Source of the DNA: Companilactobacillus nodensis DSM 19682 = JCM 14932 = NBRC 107160
GTDB taxonomy: Bacteria > Bacillota > Bacilli > Lactobacillales > Lactobacillaceae
Assembly (NCBI RefSeq): GCF_000615905.1
Contig: NZ_BAMN01000005.1
Span: 62,001 to 126,000, forward strand
Reading direction: 5' to 3'
Length of the DNA: 64,000 nucleotides
Each line of letters starts with the position of its first letter. Positions within the stretch are counted from its first letter, which is position 1. Under the pieces are notes generated by a model that did no database searches, was not told the DNA's origin, and saw only the letters and a program-made list of their open reading frames with translations. Position numbers and translations under genes: made by a program. Shown piece by piece: positions 39,126-46,718 of this stretch.

Positions 39126-39344
39126 ATGACTGTTACATCATTAAGGTTTAAAGACGATCAATATAAACAAGTTAAAGACTTAGCAAAATTCTATGGTATC
39201 TCAGTAACTGAATTTATGAGACAAACCATACTTGAAAAAATCAACGATGAAAACGATTATCAAGATGCTATGGAGAACCTCAAGAAAAGCCACGGAGAAA
39301 CTGTTAAACGTACAGAAATACTTAAAAGATTGAACTTGAAATGA
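39126..39344 (+). CDS. relB: RelB-like antitoxin (DUF6290 type)
   Basis: Small protein of 72 residues with a ribbon-helix-helix N-terminus (TVTSLRFKDDQYKQVKDLAKFYGISVTEFMRQTI, key residues at 2-35) and a charged C-terminal tail that would wrap the toxin. Start ATG 39126 is set by GGAGGTG upstream. Its stop overlaps the toxin start by 4 nt (ATGA), the usual translational coupling of type II pairs. The complex is expected to repress its own promoter. Confidence 0.85.
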   Translation: MTVTSLRFKDDQYKQVKDLAKFYGISVTEFMRQTILEKINDENDYQDAMENLKKSHGETVKRTEILKRLNLK

Positions 39345-39613
39345 ATAAATACACTTGGGAATTCGCAAAAAAAGCTGATAAAGAATTTAGTAAACTAGAC
39401 AAGCAGGTTCAAATTAGAATTGTAAAGTGGTTAGACATACACATTGAATCTTCTGATAATCCTCGCGCTTGGGGAAAAGCATTGGAAAGCGACTTGGGGA
39501 CACTTTGGAGATACCGTATTGGAAAATATAGATTAATAGCAGATATACATGATGACAAATTCGTAGTTGTAATTCTAAAGTCTTCTAAAAGAAACGACAT
39601 TTATAAAAACTAA
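39341..39613 (+). CDS. relE: RelE/ParE-family toxin
   Basis: Toxin of 90 residues. It opens YTWEFAKKADKEFSKLDKQVQIRI, with the conserved centre NPRAWGKALESDLGTLWRYRIGKYRLIADI and the C-terminal VVVILKSSKRNDIY. RelE-family toxins cleave mRNA on the ribosome, and the Arg/Lys-rich C-terminal half fits this. Coupled to the antitoxin gene by a 4-nt overlap and ended by a strong bidirectional terminator. Confidence 0.88.
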   Translation: MNKYTWEFAKKADKEFSKLDKQVQIRIVKWLDIHIESSDNPRAWGKALESDLGTLWRYRIGKYRLIADIHDDKFVVVILKSSKRNDIYKN

Positions 39614-39659
39614 AAATAAGGTAGAAATCATCCCAAAATGATTTCTACCTTATTTTTTT
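39614..39659. terminator. bidirectional terminator after relE
   Basis: AAATAAGGTAGAAATCAT pairs perfectly with ATGATTTCTACCTTATTT and is followed by T7. Confidence 0.9.
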
Positions 39660-40116
39660 AATTTTCCATATGTGAAGCTAAAATCTTAACAAATTCAGCC
39701 AATTCAACTTCATTATCTTCAGTGAATCTATCTAATGATGGTGAATCAATGTCCAAGACACCGATTTTTTTACCATCTTTAGTAATGGGAACAACTATTT
39801 CAGAATTACTAGCACTGTCACAAGCAATATGTCCTGGGAACTCGTGAACATTCGCAACCCGATGAATACTTTGATCCTTATAAGCTGTACCAACAACACC
39901 AGATCCTACTTTGATATGCATACAAGCAACTTTACCCTGAAATGGTCCAAGGTCTAACTCACCTGTCTTATAATTGTACAAATAAAAACCTGACCAATTC
40001 AAATCTTCATAAGTGTCGTTGATCAAAGCACTGGCATTAGCCAAGTTAGTGATCACATTTGTTTCTTGATACAACAGCGCATCTAACTGTTGGTTCATAA
40101 GCGATGTTTCTGACAT
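39658..40116 (-). CDS. free methionine-(R)-sulfoxide reductase (GAF domain)
   Basis: GAF-fold enzyme of 152 residues that reduces free Met-R-sulfoxide, with NWSGFYLY, ACMHIKVGSGVVGTA, HIACDSASNSEIVVP and GVLDIDSPSLDRF. Two of the three family cysteines are present (Cys65, and Cys99, the catalytic one). The middle cysteine of the usual GVCGTA motif is valine here. Start ATG 40116 has GGAGGATC upstream. Protects against oxidative stress; acts in the cytosol with thioredoxin. Confidence 0.88.
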   Translation of the reverse strand: MSETSLMNQQLDALLYQETNVITNLANASALINDTYEDLNWSGFYLYNYKTGELDLGPFQGKVACMHIKVGSGVVGTAYKDQSIHRVANVHEFPGHIACDSASNSEIVVPITKDGKKIGVLDIDSPSLDRFTEDNEVELAEFVKILASHMEN

Positions 40117-40147
40117 CTGAGATCCTCCTCATATTAAATATCAACTA

Positions 40148-41059
40148 CTATGGCTTCCTAATCATATTGCGATTAACCAAGTAACGTGTAACTACTCCAC
40201 GAATATCAAACTGAGCAGTCAACGTTGCCATAATAATCAAACTTCCACCTATCACTAGGTGTTGTGTCAATGGTTCAACATGGAATATAACCGAAACTAT
40301 ACTGGCAAATAATGACTCTGTCATTAACACCAATCCCGCGGTTACAGTATCAGTGTATTTTTGACTAGTAACTTGAATTACTTGTGCCGCAAATGTCGCC
40401 ACAACACCCAGATAAATCACCGGTCCAATAGCGACCGTCCAATCAATCTGCGGTAATTTACCATAATCAATTGTGAATGAATACAAAACCCCACAAATTG
40501 CTTGAACAAAACCTAATTGAAATGCCAAAATCTTTGGACGTGCATTCTTAGTCGCATATCCATAATAGGTCATTTGCAATGCATAAAATATTGCACTTAA
40601 CACTGTCAAAAAGTCCCCCATATGAAATTGCAAACCAGTGGAAATAATTCCCGTCAAAAATACCATCCCAAATATACATAATACAATAGATAGGTAGATT
40701 TTTAGTGGTGGAACTCTTTTGAAGAACAACCAAGCGATAAATGGCAATAAAATAACATAAATAGAAGTTATAAATGAGCTATTGCTGGGAGTCGTGTATT
40801 CCAATCCCGTGGACTGCAATTGCACAACTACAAAATTAAATACTGCACAGACGGCACCAATTTTAAATTCTTTCCAAGTCATCGTTTTGACTACTTTTCG
40901 AAAAAATATATAAACTAACACCGCAGAGATCAATCCGCGTAATGTGTTGATAACTGACGGCGGCATATGACCCGCAATCGCCATTTTGATAAATGTGTAA
41001 CTAGTTCCCCACATGAAAGCAACCAGCAATAGATTTCTATTAGCTCGTGATTGCACCAT
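40148..41059 (-). CDS. EamA/DMT family transporter
   Basis: Membrane protein of 303 residues with ten helices in two EamA repeats (LLVAFMWGTSYTFIKMAI at the start, SAIFYALQMTYYGYATKN at the start of the second). Start ATG at 41059 (MVQSRANR) is set by AGGTGA; the open frame extends 20 codons further without a good site. Drug/metabolite exporters of this group move amino acids or other metabolites; the substrate cannot be told. It lies 31 nt upstream of the Met-sulfoxide reductase gene on the same strand. Confidence 0.85.
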   Translation of the reverse strand: MVQSRANRNLLLVAFMWGTSYTFIKMAIAGHMPPSVINTLRGLISAVLVYIFFRKVVKTMTWKEFKIGAVCAVFNFVVVQLQSTGLEYTTPSNSSFITSIYVILLPFIAWLFFKRVPPLKIYLSIVLCIFGMVFLTGIISTGLQFHMGDFLTVLSAIFYALQMTYYGYATKNARPKILAFQLGFVQAICGVLYSFTIDYGKLPQIDWTVAIGPVIYLGVVATFAAQVIQVTSQKYTDTVTAGLVLMTESLFASIVSVIFHVEPLTQHLVIGGSLIIMATLTAQFDIRGVVTRYLVNRNMIRKP

Positions 41060-41209
41060 CAAATCACCTGTTTCAATAAGTAATGTGATAATATTAGCCT
41101 TTGTCAGACCTTGGTGCAATGAAAATTTTTATATTTTTTCAGAAACTTTCACTATTGTTGCACTTTGCTTTAATTGCTCCAAAACTTTTTGATTTTATTC
41201 CAAAATCAC

Positions 41210-41752
41210 TTAATTTAATTCATCTATAATAATTTTTTTAACTATTTCACCGGCATTAAAATCCTCAAACTTTAAATTAAGGATTGATGATGGATAGTAA
41301 TACCCTTTACCATAATTGCAACCCAAACCTGTCAATGATTTTCTAGAACGTACAATATAATCGTAATTACTATAATAACTTATGGTCTGACCGTTAATTC
41401 TTATTTTATCTTTAATTAATAATGCATCCAATAATCCAAGTATTTTTAATTTTCTAAATGTATTGCCATCTTTTTTTATCATTAAATTATCAATTCTAAA
41501 AAACAAATGTTTCTTCTTACAATCTGAATAGAATCTTTTATTATTATGATCAAAATAATCTATGCCACAGAGATGCATGAAATTTGATTTTTTACATATT
41601 AATACAATTCTCATACTTTCTGTGACATAAGTGATCCGTTTATTAACGAAACTACCATTATATGTTTCCCACGCTGCCAATATATTTTTCTTAAACCTAT
41701 TTAGCTTTATTATTTCATCACCCGTAGGTGGTCTCATAGATGAATTTCTCAT
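41210..41752 (-). CDS. PBECR4-like nuclease-domain protein
   Basis: 180-residue, strongly AT-rich gene with Lys/Asn-rich product and no signal peptide. The central part (NFMHLCGIDYF, then FYSDCKKKHL, KLKILGLLDALL, GLGCNYGKGYYYPSSILN) resembles PBECR4 domains, the barnase/EndoU/colicin E5/RelE-like nucleases seen in phage and mobile-element proteins of lactobacilli. The His, Tyr and Cys positions fit that pattern, but no catalytic set can be proven by eye. No immunity gene is evident next to it. Base use is unlike the flanking housekeeping genes, suggesting transfer. Confidence 0.55.
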   Translation of the reverse strand: MRNSSMRPPTGDEIIKLNRFKKNILAAWETYNGSFVNKRITYVTESMRIVLICKKSNFMHLCGIDYFDHNNKRFYSDCKKKHLFFRIDNLMIKKDGNTFRKLKILGLLDALLIKDKIRINGQTISYYSNYDYIVRSRKSLTGLGCNYGKGYYYPSSILNLKFEDFNAGEIVKKIIIDELN

Positions 41753-41849
41753 TAAATTACGAGTACCAAATAATACACTTTCAATTTATAATTTTATTTA
41801 AGTAGTAGTATTGTTTCAATAAATATTCTTGTAAGATTCATGGGAATAA

Positions 41850-41884
41850 AAAAAGCTATCAGTAATTTGAACTGATAGCTTAAA
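41850..41884 (-). terminator. strong minus-strand terminator downstream of the repeat RNA
   Basis: AGCTATCAGT pairs with ACTGATAGCT; on the minus strand it is followed by seven T. It ends no known gene on that strand, so it points to an RNA transcript coming from about 42100. Confidence 0.75.
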
Positions 41885-42110
41885 TGGGTTTAATTATGGA
41901 GTCAGTCTCCGCTATGCACTTATGTCATAGATTAATATCTGGATTAATTATGGTTCCAGCAACCGCTATGCACTTACGTCATAGATTTATGTCTGATTTT
42001 ATAGATGCCCACCGCATCTCTATTACAAACTCATTATACATAGTAACTACGATAGTCACAAGTAACACTTCACCCAAATAATCGAGATTTATAGATTTCA
42101 TAATTATTTC
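41885..42110 (-). ncRNA. candidate structured RNA with three covarying hairpin repeats
   Basis: Three units with a period of 52-54 nt. Each has a small hairpin: GGAG-TCAGT-CTCC (41898-41910), GGTT-CCAGC-AACC (41952-41964), GATGC-CCACC-GCATC (42004-42018). A second hairpin follows: CTATG/CATAG, CTATG/CATAG, CTAT/ATAG. The first stem changes in all three units, yet stays paired, which is covariation. A minus-strand terminator follows. A 40-codon minus ORF (42101-41979, one hydrophobic segment, weak ribosome site) overlaps it; I cannot say whether it is translated. This covers most of the otherwise gene-free stretch 41753-42285. Confidence 0.5.
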
Positions 42111-42210
42111 TTTGGCATCTTTGGTGTTAACTATCTGTTCGTCGTACAAAATACATAAAACAGCGGATCCAACATTATTTTTTTATATAAATTATATAAT
42201 ACAACAAAAA

Positions 42211-42240
42211 CATCAGTCATCCTCCCGAGGATAACTGATG
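42211..42240 (-). terminator. terminator after the LysM-protein gene
   Basis: CATCAGT.ATCCTC pairs with GAGGAT.ACTGATG; on the minus strand it is followed by TTTTTG. Confidence 0.85.
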
Positions 42241-42285
42241 CTATTTATGGTTTGTTTTTTAAAACAACTGATTTGTAACGAGTGA

Positions 42286-42927
42286 TTAGATAACTTCAAC
42301 TGTAGCTGAAGTTACACCGTATGAAGGAATTGATGCATTAGGCATAGCAACATCCAATTGTTGTGGGTTGCTGTATGCAAATGTACCTGTATCATTAACT
42401 GTTCTGTACATTACTGTACCGTCAGCTAGAGTGATCTTCAATTGTGTTCCCTTAGGGAATACTGATAGGTTAGCAGCAACGCCACCGTAACCCATGCTTG
42501 AACCTAGTACGGCTGGATCATAAAAACTGATCTTGAATGTACCATGTGATGTGCCTGTTGTACTAGTTTGTGTTTGTGTAGCTGATTGTGTTGTAGCAGC
42601 TGGTGCTTGTGCTGCTTGAGTTTGTGTAGCAGTTGTATCAACTGTACTTGTTTGTGCTGGTGCAGCTGCATTAGTTGTAGCTGATGGAAGATAAACTGTT
42701 TCTCCTGGGAAAATCAAATCGAATCCACCGACTTCACGTCCGTTAGCTTGTTCTAGTTCTGCAATTGTAATTCCTTTATTAGCAGCGATACTCTTGTAAG
42801 TATCTCCTGCTTCAACTGTCACGCGAGTGCTGTCTACGGTGATCGCAGCTTCAGCAGTCTTTGCAGTTGCTCCCATTGCAGTTAGGGCTGTAGCACTTAA
42901 TAGTGCAATAGATAATACTTTCTTCAT
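42286..42927 (-). CDS. secreted LysM protein with C-terminal 3D/RlpA-like domain
   Basis: Secreted cell-wall protein of 213 residues: signal peptide (MKKVLSIALLSATALTAMG, cleavage near AEAA), LysM domain (about residues 36-81, VEAGDTYKSIAANKGITIAELEQAN), a Thr/Gln/Ala-rich linker (about 83-128), and a double-psi-barrel-like C-terminus (FKISFYDP, then KGTQLKITLADGTVMYRTVNDTG, QLDVAMPN) as in 3D/RlpA-like domains. The LysM would bind peptidoglycan; lytic activity is possible but unproven. The long upstream region carries a large inverted repeat (42994-43043). Confidence 0.82.
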   Translation of the reverse strand: MKKVLSIALLSATALTAMGATAKTAEAAITVDSTRVTVEAGDTYKSIAANKGITIAELEQANGREVGGFDLIFPGETVYLPSATTNAAAPAQTSTVDTTATQTQAAQAPAATTQSATQTQTSTTGTSHGTFKISFYDPAVLGSSMGYGGVAANLSVFPKGTQLKITLADGTVMYRTVNDTGTFAYSNPQQLDVAMPNASIPSYGVTSATVEVI

Positions 42928-42993
42928 AAATTAAAAACATCCTCATATTTTTTTTTAGCTCTCAACGCTATGAGTGATACTATAACAGGCTTA

Positions 42994-43043
42994 TGTTACA
43001 TAAAAGCCTAAATAACATTACAAAAACCAGTCTTTATGTAACA
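42994..43043. promoter_or_regulatory. inverted repeat upstream of the LysM gene
   Basis: TGTTACATAAAAG (42994-43006) and CTTTATGTAACA (43032-43043) are inverted and about 26 bp apart; TGTTAC-type hexamers recur between and beside them. WalR-type cell-wall regulators bind TGTWAH direct repeats, but the spacing here (9 bp) does not match the known 11 bp. Covers the middle of the gene-free stretch 42928-43217. Confidence 0.4.
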
Positions 43044-43176
43044 TTGGTAACACAACTGCAACAATCGATAAGTAAAAACCTATCGTATCAATAAATACAG
43101 AGTACGTGAAATTTCAGAAAAATAATTATAATTTACAAGACTTTTTAAAATTTTATTATATAAATTTACAAAGAAA

Positions 43177-43208
43177 AACCTAAAAGCCTATTCTATAGCT
43201 TTTAGGTT
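43177..43208 (-). terminator. terminator of the SDR-merR operon
   Basis: AACCTAAAAGC pairs with GCTTTTAGGTT, 10 nt after the stop of the hypothetical gene. Confidence 0.8.
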
Positions 43209-43217
43209 AATTTCAAC

Positions 43218-43919
43218 TTATGAAAAATATTTCAGCAGTTCAAAACTCATTCTGATAAGTTCATACGAATGCTGATTTTGTAATTTATTCAAGGTTAATC
43301 GGTTATTGTTTATTTTTCTCAATTCATTAAGATCCTGAAATGCTTTGGCAACTAAGTTATATTCGAACAATTCAGACTTAAAGTAAGTCACATAATGCTT
43401 ACCCTGCTCCACAAACGGTGGATCATATGGCTTCTCCAATAACTTGTCAAAGAAGCTATTATCAAATTGCTTCCAATCATCCCCCGGATAATCTAAGACC
43501 AGATCAGCTAGCTTCGAACTCTGTGTGGCAATAAAAGCTGTCATCAAGATCCAACTTAGTTTCTGAGATATTTGCATTTTCTTAGCTAATGCCGTTGCCA
43601 GATAAATTTCAAATGAATACTTAGAGTCCTTGACCCCATACTTCATTTCCAAATCATCGATCAATGTGAAGGCATTATCCAAATAAACATCCCCGCAGGT
43701 CTTTTCATTCATGAATTGATCCATTGTCTGTTGGTCATAAATACTCAGCTTACCAATATCAATCAAATCATCTAGAGATACCTTGGAATCACCCTTCAAA
43801 CTGATCAGAATGCCTTGACTATCACGCTTCAACGTCTGAACTATCTCACGACTACTCTTGGTCCATGGCTGAATCAACGAATCATTCTTCATTACTGAAT
43901 AGTAAGTTACATTAGACAT
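43218..43919 (-). CDS. hypothetical protein in the SDR-MerR operon
   Basis: Soluble protein of 233 residues starting MSNVTYYSVMKND; the ATG overlaps the merR stop by 8 nt (ATGTCTAA), so it is translationally coupled. No signal peptide or membrane segment. It seems mostly helical and charged, with motifs such as DKLLEKPYDPPFVEQGKHYV. I do not recognise the family. The tight coupling to merR suggests that it serves the same stress response. The open frame extends 10 codons upstream into merR without a better start. Confidence 0.65.
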   Translation of the reverse strand: MSNVTYYSVMKNDSLIQPWTKSSREIVQTLKRDSQGILISLKGDSKVSLDDLIDIGKLSIYDQQTMDQFMNEKTCGDVYLDNAFTLIDDLEMKYGVKDSKYSFEIYLATALAKKMQISQKLSWILMTAFIATQSSKLADLVLDYPGDDWKQFDNSFFDKLLEKPYDPPFVEQGKHYVTYFKSELFEYNLVAKAFQDLNELRKINNNRLTLNKLQNQHSYELIRMSFELLKYFS

Positions 43920-44304
43920 TTTCTTTTTGGTTTTCAAGTTCCTTTTCAAATTTTGCTAAATGTTCATCATATGTGTCGATCTTCATCGAGATTCGGTCAT
44001 AAGTATTCTGCATATCATCAAGTTTTGACTTGATAAGTGCTTGTTGCTCTTCAAGAATCTCTTTTCGGCGAGCAACTGTCGAATCTCCTTGACCAAATAG
44101 TGAAATATATTCAGCTAATGAGTCAACTGACATTCCAGACATGCGCATGCACTTAGAAAAGTTGATCCAGTTCTCATCTTCCTGAGTGAAATCACGATAA
44201 CCGACACTATTACGGTGAACGGGTGGAATCAATCCTACTTTTTCGTAGTAACGGATTGTTGCTTCACTTAGTTCATATTTTTTTGCGACTTCTTTTATAT
44301 TCAT
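43912..44304 (-). CDS. MerR family transcriptional regulator
   Basis: 130-residue regulator with the N-terminal MerR helix-turn-helix (MNIKEVAKKYELSEATIRYYEKVGLIPPVHRNSVGYRDF, about residues 1-39) and a C-terminal coiled coil (EEQQALIKSKLDDMQNTYDRISM). Close to the AdhR/TipAL-like group that responds to aldehydes or other electrophiles. Start ATG 44304 has GAGGTG upstream. It lies 16 nt after the SDR gene and probably regulates the operon. Confidence 0.9.
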   Translation of the reverse strand: MNIKEVAKKYELSEATIRYYEKVGLIPPVHRNSVGYRDFTQEDENWINFSKCMRMSGMSVDSLAEYISLFGQGDSTVARRKEILEEQQALIKSKLDDMQNTYDRISMKIDTYDEHLAKFEKELENQKENV

Positions 44305-44320
44305 TTGTACACCTCTTTGA

Positions 44321-44917
44321 TTAAGCTCGACTAATACCCAAACTTTCATTTACATACAATGTCGGTTCGTTAATAATTCGAGTAGATAAGTCAGCGACAC
44401 TTCTTCTGGAAACATTTCTTCCAACAAAAGTTTCACCTTTGAACGTGATTTGGTAATTCAAGTCGGAATTATTGTCATACCAGCTTGGACGAATAACAGT
44501 TGAGTCCAAATCAGATTCTTCTACTATATCGGCAGCTTTACGATATGGGATCAAAACTGACTCCACATTATCACTGTTACCATCAGAATTCACTTCATTG
44601 TAGATTCCCATTGAGCTGATCAAGATAACACGTTTGACTTCATTATTATGCATAGCATCAACGACATTTTGTGTAATCAATGGTAATTCACCAGTGACAC
44701 TGATGAAGACAACGTCCTGATTTTCAACCGCAGCATTCAAATCATCCATCTTAGTGGCATCCCCAGCAATAACTGTTTCGCGGACCTCATCAATATCACC
44801 TAAGCGACTAGAATCTCTAACGAATAAGGTTAGATGATTCTCACTCGAGCTTAACAGATCTCTTCTAACAACTGAACCAATTGAACCACTTGCACCGATC
44901 AATAATACATTTTCCAT
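44321..44917 (-). CDS. NAD(P)-binding SDR-family protein
   Basis: 198-residue atypical SDR (NmrA/YwnB-like). Rossmann loop LLIGASGSIGSVVRRDLL (residues 5-22), then HLTLFVRDSSRL, GDATKMDDLNAAVENQDVVF, LISSMGIYNEV and the C-terminal SRRSVADLSTRIINEP. There is no Tyr-x3-Lys catalytic pair in the usual place, so it may sense or bind NADPH rather than catalyse. First gene of the SDR-merR-hypothetical operon, behind GAGGTG, with tandem structured repeats upstream. Confidence 0.85.
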   Translation of the reverse strand: MENVLLIGASGSIGSVVRRDLLSSSENHLTLFVRDSSRLGDIDEVRETVIAGDATKMDDLNAAVENQDVVFISVTGELPLITQNVVDAMHNNEVKRVILISSMGIYNEVNSDGNSDNVESVLIPYRKAADIVEESDLDSTVIRPSWYDNNSDLNYQITFKGETFVGRNVSRRSVADLSTRIINEPTLYVNESLGISRA

Positions 44918-44942
44918 TTAAATCACCTCATGCTTCCTTTTA

Positions 44943-45200
44943 GCTTTTTCCACTCTCTGAAATGAGTTGCGAGAAATAAATACCTCCGTTTAGCTACAAT
45001 TAAGAAAGGATGCACATAACACATCAATTCTTAATCTAAGCTATACTCGGCATTTTGACATTTCTCTTCACTCTCTATCCAAAACGAGTTACAAAAGCCA
45101 TATTCCTGCGCCTGCTACAGAGAACAAATGCACCAACTACGTTGGCACCTTTATTCTCTTAGGCAGTGCTCAGAATCTCCCGGCTTTTTCCACTCTCTGA
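44943..45200. repeat. tandem ~120-nt structured repeats upstream of the SDR operon
   Basis: CACTCTCT occurs at 44951, 45069 and 45191 (periods 118 and 122), with GCTTTTTCCACTCTCTGA shared by the outer two. Between them lie two homologous units. Each has a conserved GCTACA, a long stem and TGCAC at a 118-nt spacing (45011, 45129). Unit 1 pairs TAGCT/AGCTA and ATTAAGAA/TTCTTAAT; unit 2 pairs GCCT/AGGC and AGAGAA/TTCTCT. The sequence differs but pairing is kept, suggesting a structured RNA or regulatory element. It fills most of the gene-free stretch 44918-45331. Confidence 0.5.
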
Positions 45201-45331
45201 TTATTAATATAAACCTTAAACCATACTTTAACGCAAGATATTTATATATTAATTTTTTTATTACTAAAACTCTTGCCCTCAAGTCCACTCGAAGGTCTAT
45301 TATGGGATTGTATTTATGGGAGGAAAAACAT

Positions 45332-45781
45332 ATGAAATCAATCGTTATTTATTTTTCTGAATCTGGAAACACCAAAAAAGCCGCACAATTCATTGCTCAA
45401 GAGACGCATTCTGATATTGATGAGCTGAAGCCTATCAAGCCATATCCTGATAATTATGATCAATTAGTTGAAAGATCAGGTGATGAAATAGACAATAATA
45501 TCCATCCTGAAATCGATAAAAACCTTAATTTTTCTGACTACAATGTGATTTATTTAGGTTATCCAACTTGGTACCATCGCACACCAATGATCATCGATAG
45601 TTTTTTCGATACTTACGACTTATCTAGCAAGACAATCATTCCATTTACCACTACTTACAGTAGTGAATTTGATGAAAGCAAACCATTTATTGAAAAAATA
45701 GCTTCTACCAAGAATGTCACGTTATCACCAGGATTCCGTGCAAACTCAAATACCGAAATCAAAAAGTATTTAGCAAAATAA
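45332..45781 (+). CDS. flavodoxin
   Basis: FMN-binding electron carrier of 149 residues. It opens with the phosphate loop IVIYFSESGNTKKAAQFIA and contains IYLGYPTWYHRTPMIIDSFF. Start ATG 45332 is fixed by GGGAGG (45318-45323); the frame is open for 68 more codons upstream, but that part lies in the repeat region and is not protein-like. Flavodoxin_4 type, often stress-linked in lactobacilli. Followed by a short Rossmann protein and a second flavodoxin on the same strand. Confidence 0.88.
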   Translation: MKSIVIYFSESGNTKKAAQFIAQETHSDIDELKPIKPYPDNYDQLVERSGDEIDNNIHPEIDKNLNFSDYNVIYLGYPTWYHRTPMIIDSFFDTYDLSSKTIIPFTTTYSSEFDESKPFIEKIASTKNVTLSPGFRANSNTEIKKYLAK

Positions 45782-45858
45782 CAAACAATGTGAAATTAAT
45801 CACCCTTTCATAATCTTATTGGTTTAAAATATAAATATAGCTAATAAAGGAGCAGCTT

Positions 45859-46200
45859 ATGACTAACGTTTTAATTCTAGGAACTCAAGTAAAAGACGAT
45901 TCTGATATTTATAATTTATTCGATAGCCGAGCACGGACCACTATTATAGGAAGAAACTTCTCCAATCGTAATGTTCTCGATCAAGCTATGGAGAATCAGG
46001 ATATGGTAATAGTTGCTATTGATGAAACTTCCAGTGTCGATTTAATTCCAACAATCGTGGAATCCATGAAGATTTATCAAGTTTACGATATCGTTTTGAT
46101 CGATAAACTATCCAATAAAAATTCACATGTGGAAGCCATTTCTACTGAGTTCTTAAAACTATCAGGATTGAATTATAAAATCTTAGATCCAATCGATTGA
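45859..46200 (+). CDS. short Rossmann-fold (SDR-like) protein
   Basis: 113-residue protein, MTNVLILGTQVKDDSDIYNLF, with NRNVLDQAMENQDMVIVAID and a C-terminus ending LSGLNYKILDPID. It resembles only the first half of the 200-residue SDR proteins nearby and lacks their C-terminal RSVADL segment, so it is either a reduced paralogue or a decaying gene. AAAGGAG lies 7 nt before the ATG, and base use is normal. The following flavodoxin starts 33 nt later. Confidence 0.7.
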   Translation: MTNVLILGTQVKDDSDIYNLFDSRARTTIIGRNFSNRNVLDQAMENQDMVIVAIDETSSVDLIPTIVESMKIYQVYDIVLIDKLSNKNSHVEAISTEFLKLSGLNYKILDPID

Positions 46201-46232
46201 TACCCTGTTCCGAACTAAAAGGAGGAATTACT

Positions 46233-46678
46233 TTGAAGTCTATTGTTATTTATTTTTCAACAACTGGAAACACTAAAACTGCCGCTGAATCTATTGCCAA
46301 AAAACTGGCTCTGATATTGAAGAATTGAAATCTGTCCAAGCTTGGCCAACAAACTTCGACGACTTAGCAGCATTAGCACAGAAACAGCGTGATACAAACG
46401 TACATCCTGAAATATCTAGCCAGATCAACTTGGATAACTACGACAAAATATACTTGGGTTATCCAACTTGGTATGGGCAACCACCAATGATCATTAACAG
46501 TTTCTTCGACAAGTTTGACCTTGACGACAAGACTGTTGTGCCATTCTCAACCAGTGGTTCAAGTACCTTTGAAATTACTGCTCCTTACGTACATAGCATA
46601 GTTAAGGATAAAAATATCAAACTGGAAAATGGCTTCAGAGCTAATTCTGAAGATGAAATTACTAATGGATTAAAATAA
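46233..46678 (+). pseudogene. flavodoxin, frameshifted
   Basis: 148-residue flavodoxin if repaired, a paralogue of the gene at 45332. TTG start at 46233 with AAAGGAGG upstream: KSIVIYFSTTGNTKTAAESIAKK. The expected TGSDIEELKSVQAW continues in the next frame, because the A run at 46299-46304 has six A instead of seven. The rest (IYLGYPTWYGQPPMIINSFF, NGFRANSEDEI) is intact. Probably functional in the organism. Confidence 0.85.
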
Positions 46679-46685
46679 TAATATT

Positions 46686-46718
46686 ACAAAAAAATGATGT
46701 GCAATTATGCGCATCATT
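46686..46718. terminator. bidirectional terminator
   Basis: AAAAATGATG.GC pairs with GC.CATCATTTTT between the flavodoxin and kinase genes. Confidence 0.8.

Noticed and set aside
41885-42050. CRISPR array
   Set aside because: Only three units; the units themselves vary and covary in stems, with no constant repeat separated by unique spacers and no cas genes.
44943-45200. T-box or known riboswitch upstream of the SDR operon
   Set aside because: No T-box antiterminator (GGTGG-ACC-like) or Stem I motifs, and no match to SAM, TPP, FMN, glycine or purine consensus that I can see.
45128-45331. 68-residue N-terminal extension of the flavodoxin
   Set aside because: It lies in the structured repeat region, is not protein-like, and a strong ribosome site sits right before the internal ATG at 45332.
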